DNA of 64,000 nt, from NCBI GenBank assembly GCA_965208685.1, contig CBDBPL010000007.1:4216001-4280000 (forward strand), written 5' to 3'. Positions 26,199 to 34,705 of the stretch are shown here, in pieces. The translations under genes were made by a program, and so were the position numbers. Positions within the stretch are counted from its first letter, which is position 1. Each line of letters opens with the position of its first letter. The notes under the pieces are model-generated. The model was given only the letters and a program-made list of their open reading frames with translations. It was not told the origin of the DNA and did not search any database. Source of the stretch: JAJEFO01 sp965208685. Lineage in GTDB: Bacteria > Pseudomonadota > Alphaproteobacteria > Rhodobacterales > Rhodobacteraceae.

Positions 26199-27065
26199 GT
26201 GCCCGGTCACCATGTAACGGACAACCAGATGAGGTCTTTCATGAAGCACAGGAAATCACACTCGACGGAAGCGGCGGCCGCGAAGGCCGGCTTCAGCGCC
26301 CGCAGCGGCTACCGGATCCAACAGGACCCGACGCTTCCCTCACAGAAGAAGGCTCCGCGAGGGCGGCGGCGCCCGGACCCTCTCGCCGGGATATTCGAGG
26401 AAGAGGTCGTGCCGATGCTGGAAGGCGATTCGGACATTCGCGCGGTCGGCGTGTTCGAGGAATTGATGCGGCGCCATCCCGAGCTGGATCCGGGCATCCG
26501 GCGCACCCTCGAGCGGCGGATCCGCGACTGGCGGGCCCGCCATGGTCCCGATCAGGAGGTGATCTTCCGGCAGACGCACACGCCCGGCCGGCTCGGCCTG
26601 TCGGACTTCACCCGCATGAACGCCCTCGGCGTCACCATTGCCGGACAGCCGCTGGATCACATGCTGTATCACTTCCGGCTTCCCTGGTCGGGGTTCCGGC
26701 ATGCGGAGGTGGTTCTCGGCGGCGAGAGCTTCACGGCCCTGGCCACGGGACTGCAGGCGGCGCTCTGGTCCCTGGGCGGCGCGCCGGGCGATCACCGCAC
26801 CGACAGCCTGTCGGCGGGGTTCCGGAACCGCTGCAAGGACGACGCCGGGGACATGACCGAGCGCTATCGCCTGCTCTGCCGGCACTACGGGATGGCCCCG
26901 TCCCGCAACAACCGCGGCGTGGCGCACGAGAACGGCGCGATCGAGAGCCCGCACGGTCACCTCAAGCGCGAGATCGCGGACGCGCTTGCGCTGCGCGGGT
27001 CGGCGGACTTCGCCGACATCGACGCGTATCGCGCCTTCATCGCCGAGATCGTCGGGCGCGGCAAC
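26199..27065 (+). pseudogene. istA: IS21-family transposase IstA, 3'-truncated
   Basis: Begins at a GTG with MPGHHVTDNQMRSFMKHRKS, the standard start of this IS21 branch. The DDE core is visible: GLSDFTRMNALGVT (Asp), DHRTDSLSAGFRNR (Asp) and VAHENGAIESPHGHLKREI (Glu). Homology stops near residue 288 (AFIAEIVGRGNAR), about 200 residues short of a full IstA, and no istB follows. The frame continues by chance into a DUF5131 fragment. A decayed element end, not expected to transpose. Confidence 0.88.
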
Positions 27066-27221
27066 GCGCGAGCGTGTCCGGGAGACCGTGCTGAAGTTGC
27101 ACCGCGACGCCGCGCCTGCGGGGCCGGCGCCCTGGCGCGGGCGGCACGTGGCGATCGGGCGGGCGACCGGCATGGTCCGCGACCACGACCGGAAGCACGG
27201 TCGCTACCTCGGGATCGAGCG

Positions 27222-27692
27222 GTGACGCGGCACAAGTACCAGGTTCTGACCAAGCGCCCGGACCGGCTGGCGGAACTCGCGGCGTACGGAACTCTCCGGA
27301 CTCTCCCTAACGTCTGGCTCGGCACAAGCGTCGAGGACGCGAGAGTCCTCTTCCGCATCGATGAGCTTCGCCGGGTCCCGGCAGCGATCCGGTTCATCTC
27401 GTTCGAGCCGCTCATCGGATCCGTGGACCCGATCGACCTCTCGGGCATCGACTGGGCCATCGTCGGCGGCGAAAGCGGGCCAAGGGCACGTCCCGTCGAG
27501 GAGGCGTGGATCGACGAGATTCACGTCGCTTGCCGCGCGCAGGGCGCGGCCTTCTTCTTCAAGCAGTGGGGCGCCTGGGGACAGGACGGCAGGAAGCGCG
27601 CGAAGAAGGCGAACGGCAGGACTTACCGGGGCCGGACCTGGGACGAGATGCCGCCGTCGTCTTCCCAGCAGGACGGATATTGCGTTGAGTAG
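27222..27692 (+). pseudogene. DUF5131 (phage Gp37/Gp68-like) C-terminal fragment
   Basis: About 156 residues: HKYQVLTKRPDRLAELAAYG, LPNVWLGTSVEDARVLFRID, IRFISFEPLIGSVDPIDLSG, IDWAIVGGESGPRARPV and FFFKQWGAWG are the DUF5131 core. The N-terminal third, including the Cys-containing segment expected in this family, is absent, replaced by the IS21 fragment in the same frame. About 150 bp between the two parts (27066-27221) encode in another frame RGRHVAIGRATGMVRDHDRK, which I do not recognise. Probably inactive. Confidence 0.8.
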
Positions 27693-27835
27693 GGATGTCT
27701 GGCAGTCTCGCCACACGAAAGGCGGCTGTTGCCGATGGCCGCGCGACTCGCGCGAGCGACCCCCGGCTTAAGACAGTTTTGAAATCCGTCTTGCCTTTCC
27801 CGAATCTCGTGCCATTGTAAAACATCTTTGAAATC

Positions 27836-27847
27836 CCCTCCGGAGGG
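27836..27847. promoter_or_regulatory. Palindrome enclosing the hipB ribosome-binding site
   Basis: CCCTCCGGAGGG is a perfect 12-bp palindrome; its right half GGAGGG is the Shine-Dalgarno 6 bp before the hipB ATG. Upstream, AAGAC...GTCTT (arms near 27770 and 27790) is another inverted repeat. Either could be a HipB operator; the first could also mask translation in the mRNA. Confidence 0.4.
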
Positions 27848-27853
27848 ACGGAC

Positions 27854-28135
27854 ATGCCGGAAGACGATTCCCTCGCCTGCAGGCTGGGTCGTGCGATCAG
27901 AAGGGAACGTCTGGCACAAGGGTTGCGCCAGACGGACCTCTCGCGCGTCAGCGGCGTCGCGGCGCCAACCATATCCGACATCGAGAACGCGGCCAGGGAC
28001 ACCCGCCTCTCGTCGGTCCAGCGTCTCTTGGATGTGCTCCTGCTTGATCCGGAAACCGCCCTGACAGGGAAGAGACCCGAGAAGAATCAGCCTTCTCGCG
28101 ACGTGGAGCCTTACGACCTGAGCGTTCCGCGATGA
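27854..28135 (+). CDS. hipB: HipB-like XRE-family antitoxin/repressor
   Basis: 93 residues with an XRE helix-turn-helix from about residue 11: LGRAIRRERLAQGLRQTDLS, then GVAAPTISDIENAARDTRLS. A basic, disordered tail ends in VEPYDLSVPR. Overlaps the hipA start by four bases (ATGA). Expected to bind HipA and repress the operon. Confidence 0.87.
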   Translation: MPEDDSLACRLGRAIRRERLAQGLRQTDLSRVSGVAAPTISDIENAARDTRLSSVQRLLDVLLLDPETALTGKRPEKNQPSRDVEPYDLSVPR

Positions 28136-30438
28136 ATGACATTCCCGTGTTCTTCGAGACGTTCCACGTCGGCGACCTCGAGATCGGGAAGCGCGGACAC
28201 CCTTCCTTCAGGTACGACTCACGGTGGCAGGAGTCCCCGCACGCCTTCCCGGTCTCGACGACGATGCCGCTCGAGCGCGACCTGTCCGGACCCGACATCG
28301 TGCATCCCTGGATCGCGAACCTTCTTCCGGAAGAGCGGCAGCTGGAGGCGATCGCGCGCAATCTGGGCGTCTCGCGTGCGGACAGCCTCGGCATTCTCGA
28401 ACGGATCGGCGGCGACGTGGCCGGCGCCCTCTCCTTCGGATCGCCGGTTCCGCGACAGGAGTGGGAATACGTCCCGCTGACGGAGTTCTACGGCGAACCG
28501 GATCCCGGCAAGGCGCTGCATTGTCACTTCGACGACCTGCACCGCCGTCCGTTCCTGGTCGGGGCGGATGGCGTCCGTCTCTCCCTGGCGGGAGGCCAGG
28601 AGAAGTCCGTCCTCGCCGTGATCGGGCCGGACGGGCGACCGAGGCCCGGCCTCTGCGAGGACGGCGACCGGATCGCGGTCCCGACAGGCGGTGCGCCGTC
28701 GACGCTCATCGTCAAGCCGGACAACCCGCGCTTCCTGAGCGGGATCGTCGAGAACGAGGCGTACTGCCTGTCGCTGGCAGCCGCGATCGGGATCGAGGCG
28801 GCCGAAGCCGGCACCCTGCGGGCCGAGGACCGGACGGCCTTGGCCGTCGCACGTTACGATCGCGTCTTCGCGCCGGACGGAACCGTCCGCCGCCTGCACC
28901 AGGAAGACTTCGCCCAGGCCCTCGGCGTGTTTCCGGAGCAGAAGTATGAGCGCAGCAGGCTGCCGGGGCCTTCCCTGTCCGACATCCTGGGCGTCGGAGG
29001 AAAGGCATGGTCCGTCGCCCGCAACGTACCTGCGTCACTGCCCGCGCCGGAACGGGACCGGCTTCTCGACCAGGTCATCTTCAACGTTCTCGTCGCGAAC
29101 ACCGACGCCCATGCGAAGAACTACGCCCTCCTCCTGGACGCACGTCAGCCCAGGCTGTCTCCCTTGTACGACGTTTCCTGTGTCCTGCCATGGGATCACA
29201 TAGACCAGAACTTCGCACAGAAGATAGCCGGGAAGAAACGCAAGCCCGGGGACATTGCGCCCAGGCACTGGGAGACGATCGCCCGCGACTCCGGCTTCAA
29301 CGCGCACCACGTGCGCGAGAGGGTCGAGGAAATGGTCGACGGGATCTTCCGGAAAGGGCCTGAAGTCGCCTCGAAGGTGGCCGCGATGCCAGGCGTCTAC
29401 CCGGGCGATGTCGGACTGGTTCGTGACAAGGTCCAGGACAACGCGCTTCGCATCCTCGGACGGTTCCCGCGTTCCGGACGGTCGACTCCAGAACGACCGG
29501 AAGGAGACGAACGGACGCCGCCCGAACCATCCCGGTTCGATGATCTGACGGAGTCGTCAGGGCTCACGGCCAAAGGAGCGCAAGAAGGGGAGCAGCAGCG
29601 CGCGGGCAGGGAACTGCAGCTCGCTTGCGCCCTCACCGAACGCATCGCGCCTTGCCCTGACGACGGCGAGTTGCACCGCCGCCTGCCCGTGCCGGTGCGC
29701 GATGCCCTTGCAGCCGCAGGCAAGACCGAAGGAGTGTCCCAGGAGGCTGTCGACGAGCTTGCCGCCAAGATCGCGAGAGAGCGTGCCGAAGCCGACGTTC
29801 GCGTGGAGCTCACGCGTGAGTTCAGCGACGCCCCGCTCTTCGAGTTCAAGGCCCGTTTCGCGGGCCACCCGCGCTTCTCTCGCGGCGACCTCCTCCGGCC
29901 GTATGACGCCGCCATCAAGGAAAGGATTGCCGCCCTTGACCGAACCACGCCGGTCCCAAGCGACCTAGAACGGCTCGTCGCAAGGGCCGCGGTCGCCTCG
30001 GCCGGAACCGGGAACGAGGACACGGCCCGGCAGATGGTGAAGGCGCTGAAATTCGGAACCGTGCCTGAAGCCCAGGACATCCGGTCCAGGCAGAAGGCCT
30101 TGCTGGCGGACCTCGCGCAGCCCAGGGAAAACGACACGGACCCAGGCAAGGTCAGGCTTGCGCAGGAAATCTACCGTTGCTTCACGCTCGAAGAGACGAG
30201 CCAGATCTGCGAAGGCCGGTCGCCTTTCCTGGAGACGCTGGCGAGCCATGCTGACAGATCCCGGGTCACCGCACGCTTCAAGGCCCTGCATGATTTCGAA
30301 ATCGCCGGACCCGCGCCCTGGGCCGTCCTGCACCGGACTGTGGCGGAGACGCTGGCCGAGCGCAACACTCCCGGGGAGAGGCTGGCCGGGCGAAGCGCTC
30401 CAACAGAGGCCTCCAGGTTCCCGACGCGCGAGGTGTGA
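28132..30438 (+). CDS. hipA: HipA-family kinase toxin with about 300-residue C-terminal extension
   Basis: 768 residues against roughly 410-440 for ordinary HipA. The N-terminal part is a normal HipA kinase: LSLAGGQEKSVLAV (P-loop-like), TLIVKPDN near residue 192 (ATP-binding Lys), ENEAYCLSLAAAIG, NTDAHAKNYALLLD near 323 (catalytic loop) and LSPLYDVSCVLPW (metal-binding Asp). From about residue 443 a Pro/Glu-rich linker leads to an alpha-helical region of about 280 residues (RAGRELQLACALTERIAP through the C-terminus) that I do not recognise. Family role: phosphorylation of a tRNA synthetase or similar target, causing growth arrest. The extension may change target or partner choice. Confidence 0.88.
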   Translation: MNDIPVFFETFHVGDLEIGKRGHPSFRYDSRWQESPHAFPVSTTMPLERDLSGPDIVHPWIANLLPEERQLEAIARNLGVSRADSLGILERIGGDVAGALSFGSPVPRQEWEYVPLTEFYGEPDPGKALHCHFDDLHRRPFLVGADGVRLSLAGGQEKSVLAVIGPDGRPRPGLCEDGDRIAVPTGGAPSTLIVKPDNPRFLSGIVENEAYCLSLAAAIGIEAAEAGTLRAEDRTALAVARYDRVFAPDGTVRRLHQEDFAQALGVFPEQKYERSRLPGPSLSDILGVGGKAWSVARNVPASLPAPERDRLLDQVIFNVLVANTDAHAKNYALLLDARQPRLSPLYDVSCVLPWDHIDQNFAQKIAGKKRKPGDIAPRHWETIARDSGFNAHHVRERVEEMVDGIFRKGPEVASKVAAMPGVYPGDVGLVRDKVQDNALRILGRFPRSGRSTPERPEGDERTPPEPSRFDDLTESSGLTAKGAQEGEQQRAGRELQLACALTERIAPCPDDGELHRRLPVPVRDALAAAGKTEGVSQEAVDELAAKIARERAEADVRVELTREFSDAPLFEFKARFAGHPRFSRGDLLRPYDAAIKERIAALDRTTPVPSDLERLVARAAVASAGTGNEDTARQMVKALKFGTVPEAQDIRSRQKALLADLAQPRENDTDPGKVRLAQEIYRCFTLEETSQICEGRSPFLETLASHADRSRVTARFKALHDFEIAGPAPWAVLHRTVAETLAERNTPGERLAGRSAPTEASRFPTREV

Positions 30439-30495
30439 CGCATGGCGGATACAGTACCTATGTCAGCTTTCGGCCGACAATGGCGTCGAATGATC

Positions 30496-30766
30496 GTCAG
30501 CGACCCCTCCCTGAAGGGAGGGGCTTGAGGAACGAAGGTTCCGAGAGCCCATGCTGACCAGCACAGGAAAGGAGACTACGATCCAATCTACCTTGCACCA
30601 TACGTTGAAGACCAACCCCGGGATGCTTCCTCAGTCCCGGGCTCTTGAAGATTCGTCAGCAGACACGCCGGGTCGGGCACGGTTTGCTTCCGAACCGCTT
30701 GCGGCGATCGGTCCGGTGGACCGATCGGGAAGCAAACGGGCGGATCGTGATGCGGGTGGTCAGGTT
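30496..30766 (+). ncRNA. Omega RNA scaffold upstream of iscB
   Basis: IscB works with an omega RNA encoded just upstream of its gene, with the guide at the RNA 5' end. The first 157 bases match the solitary copy at 25850-26006 and contain hairpins CCCCTCCC/GGGAGGGG, GGAAC/GTTCC, TGCTG/CAGCA and CCCGGGA/TCCCGGG. Then a long composite hairpin: GTTTGCTTCC (30682-30691) pairs with GGAAGCAAAC (30728-30737), and inside it CGATCGGTCC (30705-30714) pairs with GGACCGATCG (30718-30727), with a 13-base bulge. A UUCG-capped stem CCGGC/GCCGG at 30780-30793 may belong to the RNA too. Presumed guide: 30480-30495. The 3' limit is not certain. Confidence 0.78.
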
Positions 30767-32191
30767 GTGCGAGGGGAGACCGGCTTCGGCCGGCGTCACC
30801 GGGGAAGCGCGAGCGACCCCGAGAGCGGCGCAAGCCGCGTCTTCGTCCTGGACCGGTGCGGCGACCCGCTGATGCCGTGCCACCCGGCCAGGGCGAGAAA
30901 GCTCCTGAAGAAGGGCCGCGCCGTCGTGGTGCGGCTCCATCCGTTCACGATCCGGCTCCGGGACCGGGTCGGAGGCGAGGCCCAGGAGGTCGGGCTGAAG
31001 GTTGATCCCGGCGCGAAGACCACCGGCCTGGCGCTGGTGCGGGAGGACGGCGAGGTCCTGTTCCTGGCCGAGATCGAGCACAGGGGAGAGAGAATCCGCA
31101 AGTCGATGCGGCAACGTGCCGGTTACCGGAGACGGCGACGCTCGGCGAACCTGCGCTACCGGAAGAAGCGGTTCGACAACAGGCGCTCCGAGAGGAAGCT
31201 CCCGCCCTCGCTGCAGTCGCGGGTCGACAACGTGGCCTCGTGGACGGAGCGGCTGCGCAGGCTCGCGCCCGTGACCTCCATCGCGTGCGAGGTCGTCCGG
31301 TTCGACACCCAGGCGCTGGAGAACCCGGAGATCGCGGGCGCGGAGTACCAGCAGGGGACCCTCGCCGGCCACGAGGTCAGGGAATGCCTGCTCGAGAAGT
31401 GGGGACGGACGTGCGCCTGTTGCGGTGCCACGGACACGCCGCTGCAAGTCGACCACGTGCGTCCGAAGGCAAGGGGCGGCTCCGACCGGGTCTCGAACCT
31501 GGCCCTCGCGTGCCCGTCCTGCAACCAGGCCAAGGGCGCGCAGCCCGTGGAGACCTTCCTGGCAGGCCGTCCGGAGCGTCTCCGGAGGGTGCTGGCGCAG
31601 GCCAGGGCGCCGCTCTCCGCCGCCGCCGCGGTCAACGCCACCCGCCGCGTCCTGTTCGAGGCATTGAAGCGGACGGGGCTGCCCGTCGCCGGCTTCTCGG
31701 GCGGGCGGACGAAGTTCAACCGCACGCGGCTGGGGATCCCGAAGTCGCATGCCCTCGACGCCGCCTGCGTCGGCGAGACGCCGGCGCTGAAGGGCTGGAG
31801 GCAGGGCGTGCTCGCGATCCGGGCCATGGGCCGGGGCTCGTATGCGCGGACCCGCGTGGACCGGTCCGGCTTCCCGGTCGGATACCTGATGGCGGAGAAG
31901 TCCGTGCGCGGCTTCCGCACGGGCGACATCGTGCGCGCGACCGTGCCCTCGGGAAAGAGGAGGGGTGTCCACGTGGGCCGCGTCGCGGTGCGCCGGACAG
32001 GCTCCTTCAACGTCCAGACGGCGCAGGGGACGGTGCAGGGGATCTCGCACCGGCACTGCCGCGTCGTCCAGCGCGGCGACGGCTACGGATATCACGTCGA
32101 CACGTCACGGATGAGGAGACGGCAACGATGCACGGAACACGGGAGCCCGCATTCCTCCCCGCCCTGCAGGACGGGGTTTCCTGCGGGATGA
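30767..32191 (+). CDS. iscB: IscB RNA-guided nuclease (RRXRR-HNH, Cas9 ancestor family)
   Basis: About 474 residues from the GTG at 30767; the frame is open back to 30551, but that stretch is the omega RNA. Domains in order: PLMP domain (LDRCGDPLMPCHPARARKLL, from about 30853), RuvC-I (LKVDPGAKTTGLAL, about 30997), Arg-rich bridge helix (RKSMRQRAGYRRRRRSANLR), RuvC-II (SIACEVVRFD), HNH with zinc cysteines (CACCGATDTPLQVDHVRPKA ... CPSCNQAKG, about 31412-31532), RuvC-III (SHALDAACVG) and a C-terminal target-interaction region. All expected catalytic residues (Asp of RuvC-I, Glu of RuvC-II, His of HNH, His/Asp of RuvC-III) are present, so it is probably active. No Cas1/2 or CRISPR array nearby. 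Confidence 0.92.
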   Translation: MRGETGFGRRHRGSASDPESGASRVFVLDRCGDPLMPCHPARARKLLKKGRAVVVRLHPFTIRLRDRVGGEAQEVGLKVDPGAKTTGLALVREDGEVLFLAEIEHRGERIRKSMRQRAGYRRRRRSANLRYRKKRFDNRRSERKLPPSLQSRVDNVASWTERLRRLAPVTSIACEVVRFDTQALENPEIAGAEYQQGTLAGHEVRECLLEKWGRTCACCGATDTPLQVDHVRPKARGGSDRVSNLALACPSCNQAKGAQPVETFLAGRPERLRRVLAQARAPLSAAAAVNATRRVLFEALKRTGLPVAGFSGGRTKFNRTRLGIPKSHALDAACVGETPALKGWRQGVLAIRAMGRGSYARTRVDRSGFPVGYLMAEKSVRGFRTGDIVRATVPSGKRRGVHVGRVAVRRTGSFNVQTAQGTVQGISHRHCRVVQRGDGYGYHVDTSRMRRRQRCTEHGSPHSSPPCRTGFPAG

Positions 32192-32202
32192 TTGGATGAA
32201 CC

Positions 32203-32616
32203 ATGCCGACCCTTAGAAAAACCTCCGCACAATTGGTGGCCGAAGCACGCGACCGGATTGACGAGGTCGAAACTCCAGACCTTGTCGCCGCGGTCAACGA
32301 CCCGAACGTCGTCATCGTTGACATCCGCGACATCCGCGAGCGCGAGAGGACAGGCTTCATTCCCGGCAGCGTGCACGCACCCCGCGGCATGGTCGAATTC
32401 TGGATTGACCCCGAGAGCCCGTACTTCAAGGAGGTGTTCGGGCAGGAGGGCAAGAAGTATGTGTTTCACTGTGCAAGCGGGTGGCGGTCGGCCCTTACCG
32501 TTGCCACGCTCAAGGACATGGGGTTCGAGGCCGCACACCTGAAGGACGGGTTCTCTTCCTGGGAAAAGCTGGGCGGGCCGGTCGAGAGACCCGAGCCGCG
32601 CAGCGGGAAGTCGTGA
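32203..32616 (+). CDS. Single-domain rhodanese-like protein
   Basis: 137 residues. VVIVDIRDIRERERTGFIPG and the active-site loop FHCASGWRSALT, with Cys as the persulfide carrier, define a rhodanese domain. No signal peptide, so cytoplasmic. It begins just past the right end of the iscB element, so the native upstream region may have been displaced. The AhpD-like gene follows after about 40 bp in the same direction. Confidence 0.9.
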   Translation: MPTLRKTSAQLVAEARDRIDEVETPDLVAAVNDPNVVIVDIRDIRERERTGFIPGSVHAPRGMVEFWIDPESPYFKEVFGQEGKKYVFHCASGWRSALTVATLKDMGFEAAHLKDGFSSWEKLGGPVERPEPRSGKS

Positions 32617-32658
32617 GTTCCTGGTGGACGCAGGAGCCACGACGAGGAGCTTGACGCC

Positions 32659-33228
32659 ATGACCGCGAACCTCGTCAGCCGATACCCCGTTCCCGACATC
32701 AAGGACATGCCTGACGATATTAGGGAGGTTGTTCTGGCGGTCCAGGAGAAGGTCGGGTTCGTTCCGAACGTCTTCCTTGTACTGGCGCACCGGCCGGACG
32801 AGTTCCGGGCTTTCATGGCGTATCACGAGGCGCTCATGGAGCGTGAGAGCGGCCTGACCCAGGCCGAGCGTGAAATGATCGTCGTTGCCACGTCCAGCGA
32901 CAACGGTTGCCAGTACTGCGTGATCGCACATGGCGCCATCCTTCGGATTCGCGCAAAGAGCCCGACCATCGCGGACCAGGTCGCGGTGAACCATCGCAAG
33001 GCCGACATCACGTCCCGCCAGAAGGCGATGCTTGACTTCGCCCTGAAGGTGTCAAACGACTCCTGCACGATCTGCGACGCGGACTTCGAAGCGCTGAAGG
33101 AGCACGGCTTCACCGACGAGGACATCTGGGACATCGCCGGGATTTCCGCGTTCTTCGCGATGAGCAACAGGATGGCGAACTTCACGTCCATGCGCCCCAA
33201 CGACGAGTTCTACGCTCTGGGGCGATAG
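32659..33228 (+). CDS. AhpD-like peroxidase-related protein
   Basis: 189 residues of the carboxymuconolactone decarboxylase/AhpD fold. The redox motif is NGCQYCVIAHG (Cys-x-x-Cys-x3-His). LTQAEREMIVVATSSDN and FTDEDIWDIAGISAFFAMSN are characteristic of the uncharacterised-peroxidase-related subfamily. Likely reduces peroxides or acts as a thiol-disulfide protein. Pairs with the upstream rhodanese as a possible sulfur/redox operon (inference). Confidence 0.9.
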   Translation: MTANLVSRYPVPDIKDMPDDIREVVLAVQEKVGFVPNVFLVLAHRPDEFRAFMAYHEALMERESGLTQAEREMIVVATSSDNGCQYCVIAHGAILRIRAKSPTIADQVAVNHRKADITSRQKAMLDFALKVSNDSCTICDADFEALKEHGFTDEDIWDIAGISAFFAMSNRMANFTSMRPNDEFYALGR

Positions 33229-33277
33229 TGCGAGCCCGTCATCATCGCCCGTCAGGTCGGGCTGAATCCTGACTGTC

Positions 33278-34705
33278 TCAAGGAGGAGGGGTGGCGCCCG
33301 GCGCGCCGAGTCCGAGCGCAGCTTCGATCCCCCCGTGACGCGCAATCAACGCATCCTGGTCCGCGAATGCCCGGGCGCTGACCTCTTCGGGGTCGCAGAC
33401 GGCTCGCAGTTCGGTCTCAAGTTCCGCAAGGATTTCCGCGTGACCGGGATCGGGTGCAAGGTCATTCATCTCTTCCGGGTCCGCGGCGAGATCGAAGAGT
33501 TCCGGCGCGAATCCGACGTAATAGTTCAGCTTCCAGCGCCCGCGCCGCAGCATGAAACCGCCCGAAACCGAGCCTACGGCATGGTACTCGCTGAAGACCG
33601 CGCGCTCCGTCTCCGCCGGCCGCGCGGCAATCGCGGCCAGCGACTCCGCGCCGGCTGCCGCATCGATCTCGCACCCGAAATGATCCGCAACCGTCTGCGA
33701 CAGGTCCAGCAGGCTCACCGGCGTGTTGCAGGTGCCCCGTGGGACGTCCGGTCCTGCCATGATCAGGGGCACGGCGACGCTTTCCTCGTAGAAGTTCGAC
33801 TTGCCCCAGAGTCCGCGCGCCCCGACGTTGTCGCCGTGATCCGACGTGTAGGCGATGGTCGTGCTGCCCTCCATGCCGCTCGCCGCCAGTGCATCCAGGA
33901 TGCGCCCGACATTGTGATCCATCCAGGAACAGAGCCCGTAGTAGGCCGACATCGCCGCCAGTCTTTCCGCCGGATCCCGAAACGTTTCCTCGTTGTTCAT
34001 GAGTCCGTTCTGCAATTCCACCCAAGGATGCCGCCGATAGCCCGTCGACGGATGCAGCTTGACCTCCGGCAGGCGATCGGCGGGATACATGTCAAAGAAG
34101 GGTTGCGGGACGACCAGGGGAAAGTGCGGAGCCACAAGCCCGACAAACAGGCACCAAGGCCCGTCACCGCCAGACGCGGCACGTTCGGCCAGCCAGTTCT
34201 CCACGCGAACGACTACGGCATCGTCATATCGGGTGTATCCGGACTCTCCGGGCCCGATGTACGGCCCGAGCATGCGGTCGCCCCCCCTGACCACACGTTC
34301 CGACTCACGGCGGACCGAGCCCCAGACCTGTCCGATTCCGTCCTTCACGTGCATCGGCACGTGCTGCCTGTCGAACCCGGTTGGATCCGTCTCGTTTCGA
34401 TAGTGCAGCTTTCCGATCGACTCGACCTGGACGCCCTTGTCCTGGAGCGCATGCCCCCAGCCCGGGACGCTCCCCGAGTAGGGCATCGCGTTGTCCCAGC
34501 ACCGCAGCCCATGCACATGCCGGCCGGTCGCGAAGCTGGCGCGAGCGGGAACGCAGATTGGCGAAGGCGTGTAGGCGCTGGTGAAGCGAACTCCCCTGCC
34601 GGCAAGCTTGTCGAGGCTCGGCGTTCTCGCCAATGGATGCTTCGCGCAGCCCAGTGCCCGGGCCTGATGCTCGTCAGACATTATGATCAGGAAATTCGAG
34701 GCCAT
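33278..34705 (-). CDS. Type I sulfatase, formylglycine-dependent
   Basis: 475 residues. The sulfatase signature is CVPARASFATG with Cys51 as the formylglycine precursor. NFLIIMSDEHQARALG supplies the N-terminal metal-binding Asp pair, and TIAYTSDHGDNVGARGLWGK the second metal-binding motif. No signal peptide, so cytoplasmic, similar to choline-sulfatase-like enzymes. The start codon overlaps the stop of the upstream MarR gene (TGATG), so the two are translationally coupled. Confidence 0.92.
   Translation of the reverse strand: MASNFLIIMSDEHQARALGCAKHPLARTPSLDKLAGRGVRFTSAYTPSPICVPARASFATGRHVHGLRCWDNAMPYSGSVPGWGHALQDKGVQVESIGKLHYRNETDPTGFDRQHVPMHVKDGIGQVWGSVRRESERVVRGGDRMLGPYIGPGESGYTRYDDAVVVRVENWLAERAASGGDGPWCLFVGLVAPHFPLVVPQPFFDMYPADRLPEVKLHPSTGYRRHPWVELQNGLMNNEETFRDPAERLAAMSAYYGLCSWMDHNVGRILDALAASGMEGSTTIAYTSDHGDNVGARGLWGKSNFYEESVAVPLIMAGPDVPRGTCNTPVSLLDLSQTVADHFGCEIDAAAGAESLAAIAARPAETERAVFSEYHAVGSVSGGFMLRRGRWKLNYYVGFAPELFDLAADPEEMNDLAPDPGHAEILAELETELRAVCDPEEVSARAFADQDALIARHGGIEAALGLGAPGATPPP

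Larger units (their letters stand above)
30496..32195 (+). mobile_element. IscB-carrying IS200/IS605-type (ISC) element without transposase
   Basis: The left end is set at 30496, where similarity with the solitary copy at 25850 begins abruptly. It contains the omega RNA and iscB. The right end is placed near 32195: hairpin CCCCG-C-CC-TGCA-GG-A-CGGGG at 32157-32176 followed by TTTCCTGCGGGATGATTGG resembles right ends of such elements. No tnpA is present, so movement would depend on a transposase supplied from elsewhere. It lies between hipA and a rhodanese gene. Exact right boundary is uncertain by some bases. Confidence 0.7.

Noticed and set aside
25850..30652. The two 157-bp copies considered as repeats of a CRISPR array or as composite-transposon ends
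   Set aside because: Spacing of 4.6 kb excludes a CRISPR array. Copy one is a left-end/RNA sequence only, with no matching right end, and there is no transposase linking the two, so a composite transposon is not supported.
30551..30766. N-terminal extension of the iscB frame back to the ATG at 30551
   Set aside because: The extension lies within the structured omega-RNA region and precedes the conserved PLMP start; it does not resemble the N-terminus of IscB proteins.
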